Shown here one piece after another: positions 18,489 through 27,356 of a stretch of 64,000 nucleotides of DNA. The notes under the pieces are model-generated. The model did no database searches, was not told the origin of the DNA, and worked only from the letters and a program-made list of their open reading frames with translations. A program made the position numbers and the translations under genes. Position 1 is the first letter of the stretch. Each line of letters starts with the position of its first letter. Origin of the DNA: Clostridiales bacterium (lineage in GTDB: Bacteria; Bacillota; Clostridia; Lachnospirales; Lachnospiraceae); assembly GCA_018372435.1 (NCBI GenBank), contig JAHAJA010000003.1, positions 186,001 through 250,000 of the forward strand. Direction: 5' to 3'.

Positions 18489-19706
18489 ATGGATAAAGTA
18501 TTAAAGTATAAGAAACATCTAATCGAATCAAGTCCAGTAATAGTAGGTTTATTAATTCTGTTAGTGCTCCTATTCATACCAACTGGATTTGAAGACGCTT
18601 TACTATATAAGGGAACAGAACGTTGCAAAGTAGAGGCAATCAGTGTAGATAATAACAATATATTAGACACTGGCTTGGTTCGATCAGGTGAACAGACATG
18701 CGAAGTGAAGGTACTCGAGGGTAGATTCAAAGGAAGAACGGTTCAAGGCGTTAATGTCTTGAACGGTTCCTTAGAGTCTGATAAGATTTTTGTAGCTGGA
18801 GACAAAGCCTTCGTGTTAATTGATTATTCGGGTGAAGATATAAGATATGTTAATATGATTGATCATTATCGTCTAGACAACGAGTTGATTCTTGCTGCTA
18901 TTTTTGTATTACTTTTGGTATTATTTGCTGGTAAAACGGGACTACGTGCACTCTTATCCTTTGTTATTACTGTACTCGCTATCTGGAAGGTATTGATACC
19001 GCAATATTTACAAGGAAGAAATCCCGTATTCGTAGGTTTGATAATTACGATATCACTAACGATAATTATCATAGCTCTTGTATATGGGTTCAATAAAAAG
19101 ACGTTATCGGCGGTATCCGGCTCTATGTTAGGTATTCTGACAACTTGTATATTGGGAATGATATTCACGGATCTATTCAATATTCATGGAGCCGTTATGT
19201 CCTCCTCAGAGAGTCTACTTTATAGTGGATATCAGCATTTAAGCCTAACTAAGATCTTCATGGCTAGTATATTCATTGGATCTTCTGGGGCAATTATGGA
19301 TTTAGCTGTTGATATAACGAGTGCAGTGAATGAGGTAGTTGAGAACTGTCCAACCATTAGTAGATGGGAGGCAATTCGCTCGGGTATACATGTAGGTAAA
19401 GCGGTAATGGGAACGATGACAACAACATTACTATTGGCTTATTCTGGTGGCTATGTGGCTTTATTAATGGTATTCATGGCGCAGGGTACACCAATTTTGA
19501 ATATCTTAAACTATAAATATGTGGCAGCAGAGATTTTGCATACTATAATAGGAAGTTTTGGATTAATTACCGTAGCACCATTTACAGCAATGACAGCGGG
19601 AATTTTACTGACGAATAAGAAAAAAGAGAATGAGAAAGTAAATGAAAAAGAGATTAGTCTGGAAATAAATTCTGTAGAACAAATAACAGAGCAATATGAA
19701 GCGTAA
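18489..19706 (+). CDS. YibE/F-family membrane protein
   Basis: A 405-residue integral membrane protein. One N-terminal helix (residues 13-31) is followed by an extracellular beta-rich segment with repeated VxxLEGRFKGRTVQG-like strands (about 45-125), then seven or so transmembrane helices. The order and the motifs SSGAIMDLAVDITSAVNEV and GIHVGKAVMGTMTTTLLLAY fit the YibE/F family, whose biochemical role is unsettled. It is tied to the alkaline phosphatase gene by a 3-bp gap. The C-terminal tail is charged and cytoplasmic. A terminator follows the gene. Confidence 0.85.
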   Translation: MDKVLKYKKHLIESSPVIVGLLILLVLLFIPTGFEDALLYKGTERCKVEAISVDNNNILDTGLVRSGEQTCEVKVLEGRFKGRTVQGVNVLNGSLESDKIFVAGDKAFVLIDYSGEDIRYVNMIDHYRLDNELILAAIFVLLLVLFAGKTGLRALLSFVITVLAIWKVLIPQYLQGRNPVFVGLIITISLTIIIIALVYGFNKKTLSAVSGSMLGILTTCILGMIFTDLFNIHGAVMSSSESLLYSGYQHLSLTKIFMASIFIGSSGAIMDLAVDITSAVNEVVENCPTISRWEAIRSGIHVGKAVMGTMTTTLLLAYSGGYVALLMVFMAQGTPILNILNYKYVAAEILHTIIGSFGLITVAPFTAMTAGILLTNKKKENEKVNEKEISLEINSVEQITEQYEA

Positions 19707-19727
19707 GTTTATATTTTCTAATATATT

Positions 19728-19763
19728 AAGGGTAGTTTTCAATTATGAAGACTGCCTTTTTTG
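19728..19763 (+). terminator. Terminator after the YibE/F gene
   Basis: AGGGTAGTTTTC pairs with GAAGACTGCCT across a 6-nt loop, followed by six Ts. It closes the phosphatase operon. The 95 bp that follow carry a TATAAT at 19789-19794 for the next gene. Confidence 0.75.
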
Positions 19764-19857
19764 TATTTCAAATGTATGCAAATTACTATATAATAAAAGA
19801 TACAGTTTAGGGCTTTGCAAATCTGCTATATTCAGCAAAAAAAAGGGAGGTAGTTTT

Positions 19858-20679
19858 GTGATTATTGATACGCATGTACATATTGGGGACGATAAAAGAT
19901 TTGTATTGACTGAAGAAATGGTTATGGAGTCTATGATAAAATATAATATTGACTATTCCATTGTTTCTAATATTGAGGGGGTTGAATTTGATGGAGATTT
20001 GAAAGAGATTCCAGGAAAGTTACAAATCACCCAAAAAGATGTTTTTGAGAGAACATTACGTTTTGCTAAGAAGAATTCTAAATATATTGGCGTAATGCCC
20101 TGGATAAAACCACATACGGAGACAGTTGACGAAGATTTTTTAAGATTAATGGAGGAGAATCAGTCATTGATTCATGGAATAAAACTTCATTCCTTTCATT
20201 CAAAGACTGCCATGGATGCGGATTGTGTGAAACCATATATAGAATTAGCTAGAAAATATGATATACCAATGACTTGCCATACAGGTGGCTGTGAGGAAGC
20301 GGATCCAATTCATGTGTATAATGCGGCCAAAGCAAATCCAGATGTGAGATTTGTTATGGTTCATATGGGATTAGGCACGGACAATCAAAAAGCAATTAAT
20401 CTTATGGAGGATACAGAGAATCTATATGCAGATACAACATGGGTTCCTATGGAAACAACGATTAAGGTAATTGAACGATATGGTAGCAAACGAATCGTTT
20501 TTGGAAGTGACAGTCCGATTGATGGTGTGGACACTTACTATTGTAATCCGAAAGGAGAGCCATCGCTCTATCAAGATTACTTTAACAGGTTAGAAGGTAT
20601 AATAGGTAAGGTTGCCTACGAGGATTTGATGTATCGGAATGCAATTAAGATATTTAATATATCTGGTAAATATGAATAA
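19858..20679 (+). CDS. Amidohydrolase_2-family metal-dependent hydrolase
   Basis: A 273-residue TIM-barrel hydrolase. The metal-binding pattern is intact: DTHVHIG at residues 4-10, a carboxylated-lysine-like position in GIKLHSF, CHTGG, VHMGLG, and the final Asp in FGSDSPIDG. Substrate is unknown; relatives act on amides, lactones or as decarboxylases. A longer frame starts at 19696, but that leader holds a terminator and a promoter-like hexamer. GGGAGG at 19845-19850 points to the GTG at 19858. The gene stands alone or shares a transcript with the HD gene downstream. Confidence 0.82.
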   Translation: MIIDTHVHIGDDKRFVLTEEMVMESMIKYNIDYSIVSNIEGVEFDGDLKEIPGKLQITQKDVFERTLRFAKKNSKYIGVMPWIKPHTETVDEDFLRLMEENQSLIHGIKLHSFHSKTAMDADCVKPYIELARKYDIPMTCHTGGCEEADPIHVYNAAKANPDVRFVMVHMGLGTDNQKAINLMEDTENLYADTTWVPMETTIKVIERYGSKRIVFGSDSPIDGVDTYYCNPKGEPSLYQDYFNRLEGIIGKVAYEDLMYRNAIKIFNISGKYE

Positions 20680-20738
20680 AATCAATATGTTGAATAAACA
20701 CTTATAGATATTAGAGTTGATTAAGGAGAAAAGTTACC

Positions 20739-21362
20739 ATGTCAATGACAAACCAGCTAGAGAAGGAAAATTCATTTCACGAAATCACAAAACATTTATT
20801 AGAAGATGAAAAACCATCTATCTATCTTAATAGTATATGGAAGGAGTCATGGTTTCAGCAATTTCCTTTTACTATGTTATATGTATTAAGAGGGACAAAG
20901 CAATCGCCAATACATCATCCAGAAGGTGATGTTTGGAATCATACGTTATTAGTAGTAGATCAAGCAGCAAAATTAAAAGAATTAAGTAAGAATCCGCTGG
21001 TATTTATGTGGGCAGCACTTTTACATGATATAGGAAAACCCAAAACAACAAGGGTTAAGAAAGGAAAAATCACAGCCTATAATCATGATACAGTAGGGGA
21101 GAAACTTGCTATTGAGTTTCTGGAAGCTTGCGAAAAGGATAGTGAGTTTATCGAAGAAGTTAGTAACTTAATCCGTTATCATATGCATATCTTGTTTGTA
21201 GTGCGAAACCTTCCATTTGCAGATAAAAAAGGTTTGCTTAGAAAAACAGATGTAAGAGAAGTTGCTTTGCTTGGATATTGCGATAGAATGGGAAGAACGA
21301 ATCAAGATGAACGAAAAGTAAGAGAAGAAGTCGAGCAATTTTACCACCTAATGACTAAATAA
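20739..21362 (+). CDS. HD-domain phosphohydrolase
   Basis: A 207-residue protein with an HD metal-dependent phosphohydrolase domain. Visible ligands are the first His in VWNHTLLVVDQA (about residue 67), the HD pair in ALLHDIGKPKTT (about residue 94), and further His at NHD and RYHMHIL. The lysine-rich ARG-like insertion after the HD pair resembles the HD part of bacterial tRNA nucleotidyltransferases and small predicted nucleotidases; no nucleotidyltransferase domain is attached. Substrate unknown. AAGGAG precedes the ATG. Confidence 0.82.
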   Translation: MSMTNQLEKENSFHEITKHLLEDEKPSIYLNSIWKESWFQQFPFTMLYVLRGTKQSPIHHPEGDVWNHTLLVVDQAAKLKELSKNPLVFMWAALLHDIGKPKTTRVKKGKITAYNHDTVGEKLAIEFLEACEKDSEFIEEVSNLIRYHMHILFVVRNLPFADKKGLLRKTDVREVALLGYCDRMGRTNQDERKVREEVEQFYHLMTK

Positions 21363-21569
21363 GTATTAAGGAATTGCCAAAATCTTCTCCATATCGACAA
21401 TATATCGGTATATTCTGTCTACTATTTCTAAAGAAATATAAGCAAGGTGTTTTTACTGACTAATAGCATATTCTTGTGCTACTAATCTTCAAATTTTCTT
21501 CTTTCTTAATGTTGAAATATAATGGTAAAATATTAGTAACAATTAATCTTAGGTGGTGAAGGCTGACAT

Positions 21570-22646
21570 ATGGACGAAAACGAGAAGGTAGGAACGAATA
21601 AGAGATTCATAATGGCTGGTGTGTTGTGCGTAGTGTTTATGCTTGCTTGTACAATTGGAGGAATCGTATTCTTCAAAATACAAATCAATAAAAGTGCCGC
21701 ATACCGCCAAGCTAATACATATAAGAGTTACGAAAAATATTACGTAATGATACCATCAGAACAAAAATCCTCTTTTTGGGAAGCTGTATATGAGGCAGCA
21801 GGTGTGATGGCTAATGATAATGATGCCTATCTAGAGATGTTTGGTACTAATCTTAGCGAAGGATATTCAGAAACACAATTGATGCGCATGGCGATTGAAG
21901 CTAATGTTGACGGTATTATCTTGGAAGCAAATGAGTCTGAGGAGATGACAGCTTTAATAGATGAAGCAGTAGGACGAGGAATTCCAGTTGTCACTGCTAT
22001 GAAAGATAATACGCAAAGTGAACGACAAAGTTATGTAGGAATAAGTAGTTATAATCTTGGCAGAGAATATGGAAAGCAAGTACTTGGATTGGCGAAGCAA
22101 TATGAGAAAAGAGAAGGAAATAGTATTGATTCACCCCTTAATGTAATGGTTTTGATTGATGCCAATGCCGAAGATACAAGTCAGAATATGATCTATTCTT
22201 CTATTCAAGAGACAATAGAAGGTATGAATAAAAGTGGCCAAAAGATTACGATCTCTGCCAAAGCACTTAATAGCCTGGGAGCATTTGCAGCAGAAGAAGC
22301 AATCCGTGATATCTTCATGGGAGAAGACAAACTTCCAGATATCATTATCTGTTTAAATGAGATTAATACAACATGTGTATACCAAGCTGTTGTTGATTAT
22401 AATAAAGTAGGTGCAATTAATATAATCGGATATTATGATTCCCAAACGATCCTTAAGGCAATCGAGAGAAATGTTATCTATGCAACCGTTTCGGTTGATG
22501 CGAAAGCACTCGGAGAGTACTGTGTAGAGGCACTTACAGAATATGATCAGATGGGACATGTAAGTAATTATTACTCCGTTGATACGACAGTAATTCATGC
22601 AGATAATGTAAGCGATTATCTAGGAGGTGCTGCTAGTGAAGAATAA
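21570..22646 (+). CDS. Membrane-anchored sugar-binding sensor protein
   Basis: A 358-residue protein with one N-terminal transmembrane anchor (about residues 15-37) and an extracellular periplasmic-binding-protein domain of the ribose/xylose type (Peripla_BP_4). Motifs such as ANVDGIILEANE and GRGIPVVTAMKD follow the family pattern. It is anchored by a helix and not a lipid, and it directly precedes and overlaps a histidine kinase gene. It is therefore probably a receptor that hands a sugar signal to the kinase and not the transporter's own receptor. GGTGG precedes the ATG. Confidence 0.82.
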   Translation: MDENEKVGTNKRFIMAGVLCVVFMLACTIGGIVFFKIQINKSAAYRQANTYKSYEKYYVMIPSEQKSSFWEAVYEAAGVMANDNDAYLEMFGTNLSEGYSETQLMRMAIEANVDGIILEANESEEMTALIDEAVGRGIPVVTAMKDNTQSERQSYVGISSYNLGREYGKQVLGLAKQYEKREGNSIDSPLNVMVLIDANAEDTSQNMIYSSIQETIEGMNKSGQKITISAKALNSLGAFAAEEAIRDIFMGEDKLPDIIICLNEINTTCVYQAVVDYNKVGAINIIGYYDSQTILKAIERNVIYATVSVDAKALGEYCVEALTEYDQMGHVSNYYSVDTTVIHADNVSDYLGGAASEE

Positions 22647-24117
22647 ACTACTACGTATTACCTTACAGACAAAACTTTTACTAGCATTCGTTGCAACTAC
22701 ACTAATAATACTTATGGTAAATGTGTACATGTATTATAACATCAATCAGATGATAACCCAGTTAGATGAGATCTATCTAAGTAATGTTAGCTTGAATGAA
22801 CTTACGGAATCCTTGCTTGATGTTCAAGACAATATGACGGATTATCTGAATACGAAAACCTCAGATGCCATGGAAGAATATTATCGTGCGGAACAAGAAT
22901 ACTCTAATAAGATTAATAAGCTGAATAACATAACAACAAACAATCGTTTACAACGTATGGAGAAGAATATCCGAAATATCTCAGACCGTTATCTAGAGAT
23001 GACGAATCAAACAATTGAGGCTAAGAGAGGTCGAAATGTAGAGAAGTATAAGATTCGATACGAGAAAGCAACGGAGCTATATGAATATATCTGTACCTAC
23101 ATATATAGTTTAAATAATGAGCAGTTTATGGAGAATACGGGAAGTTATAAAATCCTGTCGCTATCCTTACGATATACCGAATATGTTAGCCTAACTATAT
23201 TACTAGTAATAGCATTTTGCAATATTGTTATTATCACTATTATAACAAAGAGTATCACTAAACCAATACGTAGATTAGCAGAGAAAGCAAATCAAGTTGC
23301 CAAGGGAAATCTTGAAGTGCAATTAGTTGAGGTGCGAACGCATGATGAGATTGCTGTAGTAGGTAAGGCTTTCAATAAGATGGTAATATCATTGAAGGAG
23401 TATATTAATCAAATTAAAGATAGCATGGAAAAAGAACGACAGATGAAGGAAAGAGAACTTATGATGGAGACTCATCTTAAGGATGCACAACTTAGATACC
23501 TACAAGCACAGATTAATCCTCATTTTCTCTTTAATACGTTAAACGCAGGAGCTCAGTTAGCCATGATGGAGGAGGCTGACCGAACTTATGAATACATACA
23601 GAATGTAGCTGAGTTTTTTCGCTATAATGTGAAGAAGAATAAAGAAACCGTTACATTAGAAGAAGAGATAGAGTTAGTGGATAATTATATCTATATCTTA
23701 AATGTTCGATTCTCAGGAGATATTCACTACGAGAAGCGAATAAAAGAAGAGGTGAAAGGCCAATTGTCACGTATTCAAATACCAAGTATGATTTTACAGC
23801 CGATTGTGGAGAATTGTATTAACTATGGGATACGTAATATTGAATGGCAAGGGCTTGTTGTCTTGTCCGTATACGAGAGGGAGAATTATGTATGCATTAG
23901 TATTAAAGACAACGGGATTGGAATATCGAAAGAGATGCTTTCTAATATTATGAATAGTAGGTTAAAAGAGTCAGATGTTTCAACGGATTCTAATGGGGTT
24001 GGTCTTAATAATGTTATTAGTAGGTTGCGATTGTTCTTTGATGATGAAGATGCTTTTGAAATTCTTAGTGATGGGGAAAATCTAGGAACAGAAGTAATTA
24101 TTAGTATACCGAATTAG
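22636..24117 (+). CDS. LytS/YesM-type sensor histidine kinase
   Basis: A 493-residue kinase. Two transmembrane helices (about residues 9-31 and 181-205) flank a 150-residue extracellular helical region. A HAMP domain (TKSITKPIRRLAEKANQ) and a coiled coil follow, then the His_kinase domain with the phosphoacceptor in INPHFLFNTL (His about 296) and a C-terminal ATPase fold (DNGIGI, GVGLNNVISRL). GGAGG at 22623-22627 selects the GTG at 22636 over the GTG at 22627. It overlaps the receptor gene and precedes its regulator. Confidence 0.9.
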   Translation: MKNKLLRITLQTKLLLAFVATTLIILMVNVYMYYNINQMITQLDEIYLSNVSLNELTESLLDVQDNMTDYLNTKTSDAMEEYYRAEQEYSNKINKLNNITTNNRLQRMEKNIRNISDRYLEMTNQTIEAKRGRNVEKYKIRYEKATELYEYICTYIYSLNNEQFMENTGSYKILSLSLRYTEYVSLTILLVIAFCNIVIITIITKSITKPIRRLAEKANQVAKGNLEVQLVEVRTHDEIAVVGKAFNKMVISLKEYINQIKDSMEKERQMKERELMMETHLKDAQLRYLQAQINPHFLFNTLNAGAQLAMMEEADRTYEYIQNVAEFFRYNVKKNKETVTLEEEIELVDNYIYILNVRFSGDIHYEKRIKEEVKGQLSRIQIPSMILQPIVENCINYGIRNIEWQGLVVLSVYERENYVCISIKDNGIGISKEMLSNIMNSRLKESDVSTDSNGVGLNNVISRLRLFFDDEDAFEILSDGENLGTEVIISIPN

Positions 24118-24157
24118 CGCTATCGACTTAAGTAAATACATCGGGAGGAATGGTATA

Positions 24158-25756
24158 ATGTATCGGATTATGTTAGCAGACGATGAAGGCATTGTAATAG
24201 ATTCTTTACGCTTTATAATTGAGAAAGAATTTGGACAAAATTGTTTGATTAAAGCTGCAAAAACAGGGAGAAGTGTAATTGAATTAGCAGAGCATTTTCG
24301 GCCTGATATTGCAATCATGGATATTCAGATGCCAGGTATTAACGGTATTGAGGCTATGCGAGAAATTAAGAAAACGAATCATAATACCTTGTTTATCGTA
24401 ATCAGTGCCTACGATAAATTTGATTATGCAAAGGAAGCCATTAATCTAGGGGTGCTAGAATATCTGAATAAGCCAATAGAACGAAGTAAGATTATTCAAG
24501 TGCTTAAAAAAGCAATGATTTTAATTGAAGAAGAACGAGAGAAGAGAAGCAACGAATTAATCATCAAGGAAAAGATGGAAACCGTAGTACCGATTATTGA
24601 GAATGGATTCCTATATACAATGCTGTTTCAAGAGTATTTTGAGGAGGATATCACAAACTACAAACAGTTGTTAGGAATTGAACTAGAATATGGGTTCATG
24701 GCAGTATTAGTTTGTGGTGAGAGACAAGAAGGAAACCATATGACCAATGCAGTTGGTGCAAGCGTTCGTATTCAAAATAGTTATCGTGATGTAAGAGAAA
24801 CCGTAAGAGAGTATTTTCCTGATATCATAATGGGTTCTGTTATGGCGAATAAGATTGCGATGTATCTACCAGATAGTAGAGAGAAACTAGATTATAATGA
24901 AAGAATTGAAATGATAGAGAGGTCTAGGGAATTAGTTAGAAAGCTTAAGAAACGCACCAATGTAGCATTTCGTCTAGGAATTGGCTCCATTCGTCATATC
25001 CATGAAGCAATGACATCCTATAATGAGGCGCTTACTTCGCTGATTGATACTACGAATACCGTTGCACATGTTGATGATTTGCCATTCAAATGTACCTATG
25101 CAGATAACTATCCTGTGGATATCGAGAAAAGAATGTTTGAACGTGTAGAGAAAGGTGATTTGAATGGAACCATCGCAGAAGCGAATAGTTTTTTCAATTG
25201 GATGGAGGAGAATTTCTCGGCCCATATTACAGATATTCAGTTAAAAGTATTAGAGTTGGTGCTATGGGCAGAACGACTAGCTTATCTTAGTGGTGGTATG
25301 ACATATCATTTCTTATCGAGAGAGGAGTATCTACCTACGTTACTAAAGTTAGAGTCTTTAGAAGAATTAAGAACCTGGTTTGTAGATAAACTATCAGATG
25401 CGTGTAGAAAAATTGTAGTGAAGATTGAAGAACAGTCTATTGGAGTAGTGAGTCAAGCAAAACGATACATCGATACTCATTATACAAAAGACATCTCTTT
25501 AGATGATGTATCTAGAGAAGTTGATATCAGTCCATATTATTTTAGTAAGATCTTCAAAGATGAGACAGGGGAGAATTTTATTGAATATGTAACTAATATA
25601 CGAATAGAGAAGGCAAAAGAATTACTTGAGGACTCTGATTATAGTATGAAAGAAATCTGCTGTATGATAGGTTATTCAGATCCGAATTATTTTAGTAGAG
25701 CATTTAAGAAGAATGTTGGGGTAACACCTACGGAATTTAAGGAGGGGAGAATATAG
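24158..25756 (+). CDS. AraC-type response regulator
   Basis: A 532-residue regulator of the YesN type. A receiver domain (residues 1-120) has the phosphorylation site Asp55 in IAIMDIQMPG and the acidic DDE near residue 8. A long middle region of about 290 residues contains coiled-coil and helical segments. The C-terminal AraC domain shows both helix-turn-helix units (ISLDDVSREVDISPYYFSKI, then MKEICCMIGYSDPNYFSRAF). It should be phosphorylated by the adjacent kinase and activate the sugar-uptake genes downstream. GGGAGG precedes the ATG. The next lipoprotein starts 2 bp after its stop. Confidence 0.92.
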   Translation: MYRIMLADDEGIVIDSLRFIIEKEFGQNCLIKAAKTGRSVIELAEHFRPDIAIMDIQMPGINGIEAMREIKKTNHNTLFIVISAYDKFDYAKEAINLGVLEYLNKPIERSKIIQVLKKAMILIEEEREKRSNELIIKEKMETVVPIIENGFLYTMLFQEYFEEDITNYKQLLGIELEYGFMAVLVCGERQEGNHMTNAVGASVRIQNSYRDVRETVREYFPDIIMGSVMANKIAMYLPDSREKLDYNERIEMIERSRELVRKLKKRTNVAFRLGIGSIRHIHEAMTSYNEALTSLIDTTNTVAHVDDLPFKCTYADNYPVDIEKRMFERVEKGDLNGTIAEANSFFNWMEENFSAHITDIQLKVLELVLWAERLAYLSGGMTYHFLSREEYLPTLLKLESLEELRTWFVDKLSDACRKIVVKIEEQSIGVVSQAKRYIDTHYTKDISLDDVSREVDISPYYFSKIFKDETGENFIEYVTNIRIEKAKELLEDSDYSMKEICCMIGYSDPNYFSRAFKKNVGVTPTEFKEGRI

Positions 25757-25758
25757 GG

Positions 25759-26796
25759 ATGAAGCGATATGTAGCCGTGTTATGTGTACTTTGTTTACTA
25801 TGTATGTCAGGCTGTAGTAAAGTGGATGGCGAAGAAGAAACTTTGGCAGAAGAGAAAGTAGCTAAGATTCAGATTGGTATGAGTTTTGATTCGTTCGTAA
25901 TTGAAAGGTGGCAACGTGACCGAGATGTCTTCGTATCGACAGCAAAGGAACTAGGTGCAGAAGTTAATGTACAAAATGCAAATGGAGATGCGAAGGAACA
26001 GATAGCACAAATCGAGTACTTTATACGAAAGAAAATGGACGTTATTGTTATTATCTGTATCGATTCTAATGAACTTCGTAGTGTAGTGAAGAAAGCAAAG
26101 AATGCGGGGATTAATGTAATTGCTTATGACCGTATGATAAATGATTCAGATGTGGATCTATTCATATCCTTCGATAATGAGATGGTTGGTACAATGATGG
26201 CAAAATCGCTTGTAGAAGCAGGACTAGAGAAAAAGAAGGTAATCATGATTTGTGGTCCCACAACTGATAACAATGTATTCTATGTAGATACTGGTTTTCG
26301 AAATGTTATGGATAAAGAAGAAGTAGAGGTCCTTGATGTAATCAATTGCGAAAGTTGGAAAGCGGAGCTTGGAGGAGATTATGTCTATGCTAATATAGAC
26401 TTAATAGAACAGGTTGATGGGATTATGTGTGGAAATGATAGTATCGCTACGCAAGTTGTCAGAGCTTTGGCTGAGAAACGTCTGGCAGGTAAGGTTTATG
26501 TTGTTGGGCAGGATGCTGACTTGGAAGCTTGTCAAAGAATTGTGGAAGGTACTCAAGTTATGACCGTCTATAAGCCAGTTGAGAAATTAGCACAAACAGC
26601 AGCAGAATACGCTATTAAGTTAGCAAAGAAGGAACCGATTGAGGGATTGAAGACAATGAAGGAGGGAGATGAAGAAGTTCCTTATGTTTATCTTGCACCG
26701 ATAGCCGTGACGAAAGCTAATATAGATGAGGTAATCATTGATAGTGGATATCACTTAAAAGAGGATGTCTATCTGAATGTACCAAACGAAGAATGA
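25759..26796 (+). CDS. Xylose/ribose-type sugar-binding lipoprotein
   Basis: A 345-residue lipoprotein with lipobox MSGC (Cys19). The mature part is a XylF/ChvE-like periplasmic-binding domain: GMSFDSFVIERWQRDRDVF, KMDVIVIICIDSNEL, IAYDRMINDSDVDLFISFDN, and GQDADLEACQRIVEG with the Asp-rich ligand region. It is joined to the response regulator by 2 bp, not to the transporter, which has its own receptor after a terminator and a hairpin element. It may feed the sensor or provide a second receptor for the same permease. Confidence 0.85.
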   Translation: MKRYVAVLCVLCLLCMSGCSKVDGEEETLAEEKVAKIQIGMSFDSFVIERWQRDRDVFVSTAKELGAEVNVQNANGDAKEQIAQIEYFIRKKMDVIVIICIDSNELRSVVKKAKNAGINVIAYDRMINDSDVDLFISFDNEMVGTMMAKSLVEAGLEKKKVIMICGPTTDNNVFYVDTGFRNVMDKEEVEVLDVINCESWKAELGGDYVYANIDLIEQVDGIMCGNDSIATQVVRALAEKRLAGKVYVVGQDADLEACQRIVEGTQVMTVYKPVEKLAQTAAEYAIKLAKKEPIEGLKTMKEGDEEVPYVYLAPIAVTKANIDEVIIDSGYHLKEDVYLNVPNEE

Positions 26797-26848
26797 ATAA
26801 TACTAGTATATTAGTCAGTATAAGTAAAAAGAATAGTATATTTTATAG

Positions 26849-26890
26849 GGTGCTAGTGCATAGGAAAGATATGTGCTAGCACCTCTTTTA
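26849..26890 (+). terminator. Terminator of the sugar-sensing operon
   Basis: GGTGCTAGTGCATA pairs with TATGTGCTAGCACC, followed by TCTTTTA. It separates the sensor genes from the transporter genes. Confidence 0.75.
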
Positions 26891-27045
26891 GTAGGACTAA
26901 TATAGCACGAAAATATGAAGAAGGAGGCAATCTAATACTAATCCTTTCATGATATAGTTGATTTAAGTCAATAGGGAAGCTCTAATGACCAACCTGTACT
27001 TGTGTATTGGTAACGTAGATGCAAAACTCTAAGTCACATAGTGTT

Positions 27046-27276
27046 GCGTCTTTGCTGGCGAACTTTAACTAAAAAACGATAGCGAAACATCTATAGTACT
27101 TCTTAGTGTGTACTAGATAACCTAGGAAGGTGAGGCATGGAAGCCGAGCCAGCCTGAACTGAGGCAGGATGCCGAATGGAAGGCGGTTCCGCATTGTTTC
27201 GATATCTATTCTGTACACACATAGAAGTACTTAGATGAGTAGCGTGTTTTGTGTTAAAGTTCGCCAGCAAAGACGC
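27046..27276. repeat. 231-bp long hairpin element (outer stem perfect)
   Basis: Bases 27046-27069 and 27253-27276 are exact 24-bp inverted repeats beginning GCGTCTTTGCTGG. Inside are further paired arms (CATCTA.AGTACTTCT and GTGTGTAC with their complements). Weaker pairing continues outward (CAAAACTC near 27022 with GAGTTTTG near 27292). It contains no gene and fills most of the 560-bp gap before the transporter receptor. It may be a MITE-like element or a structured RNA. It shares AACACGCT on its bottom strand with the element at 28475. Confidence 0.7.
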
Positions 27277-27356
27277 TTTGATAATGTATAGGAGTTTTGT
27301 TCAAAATCTAATACACAAATACTACATAGTTTTTTATAAGAAAGGGAGGATAACAC

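Noticed and set aside
27120..27200. Group II intron or known structured RNA inside the 27046 element
   Set aside because: The GC-rich middle looked intron-like at first, but no domain V pattern or reverse transcriptase is present.
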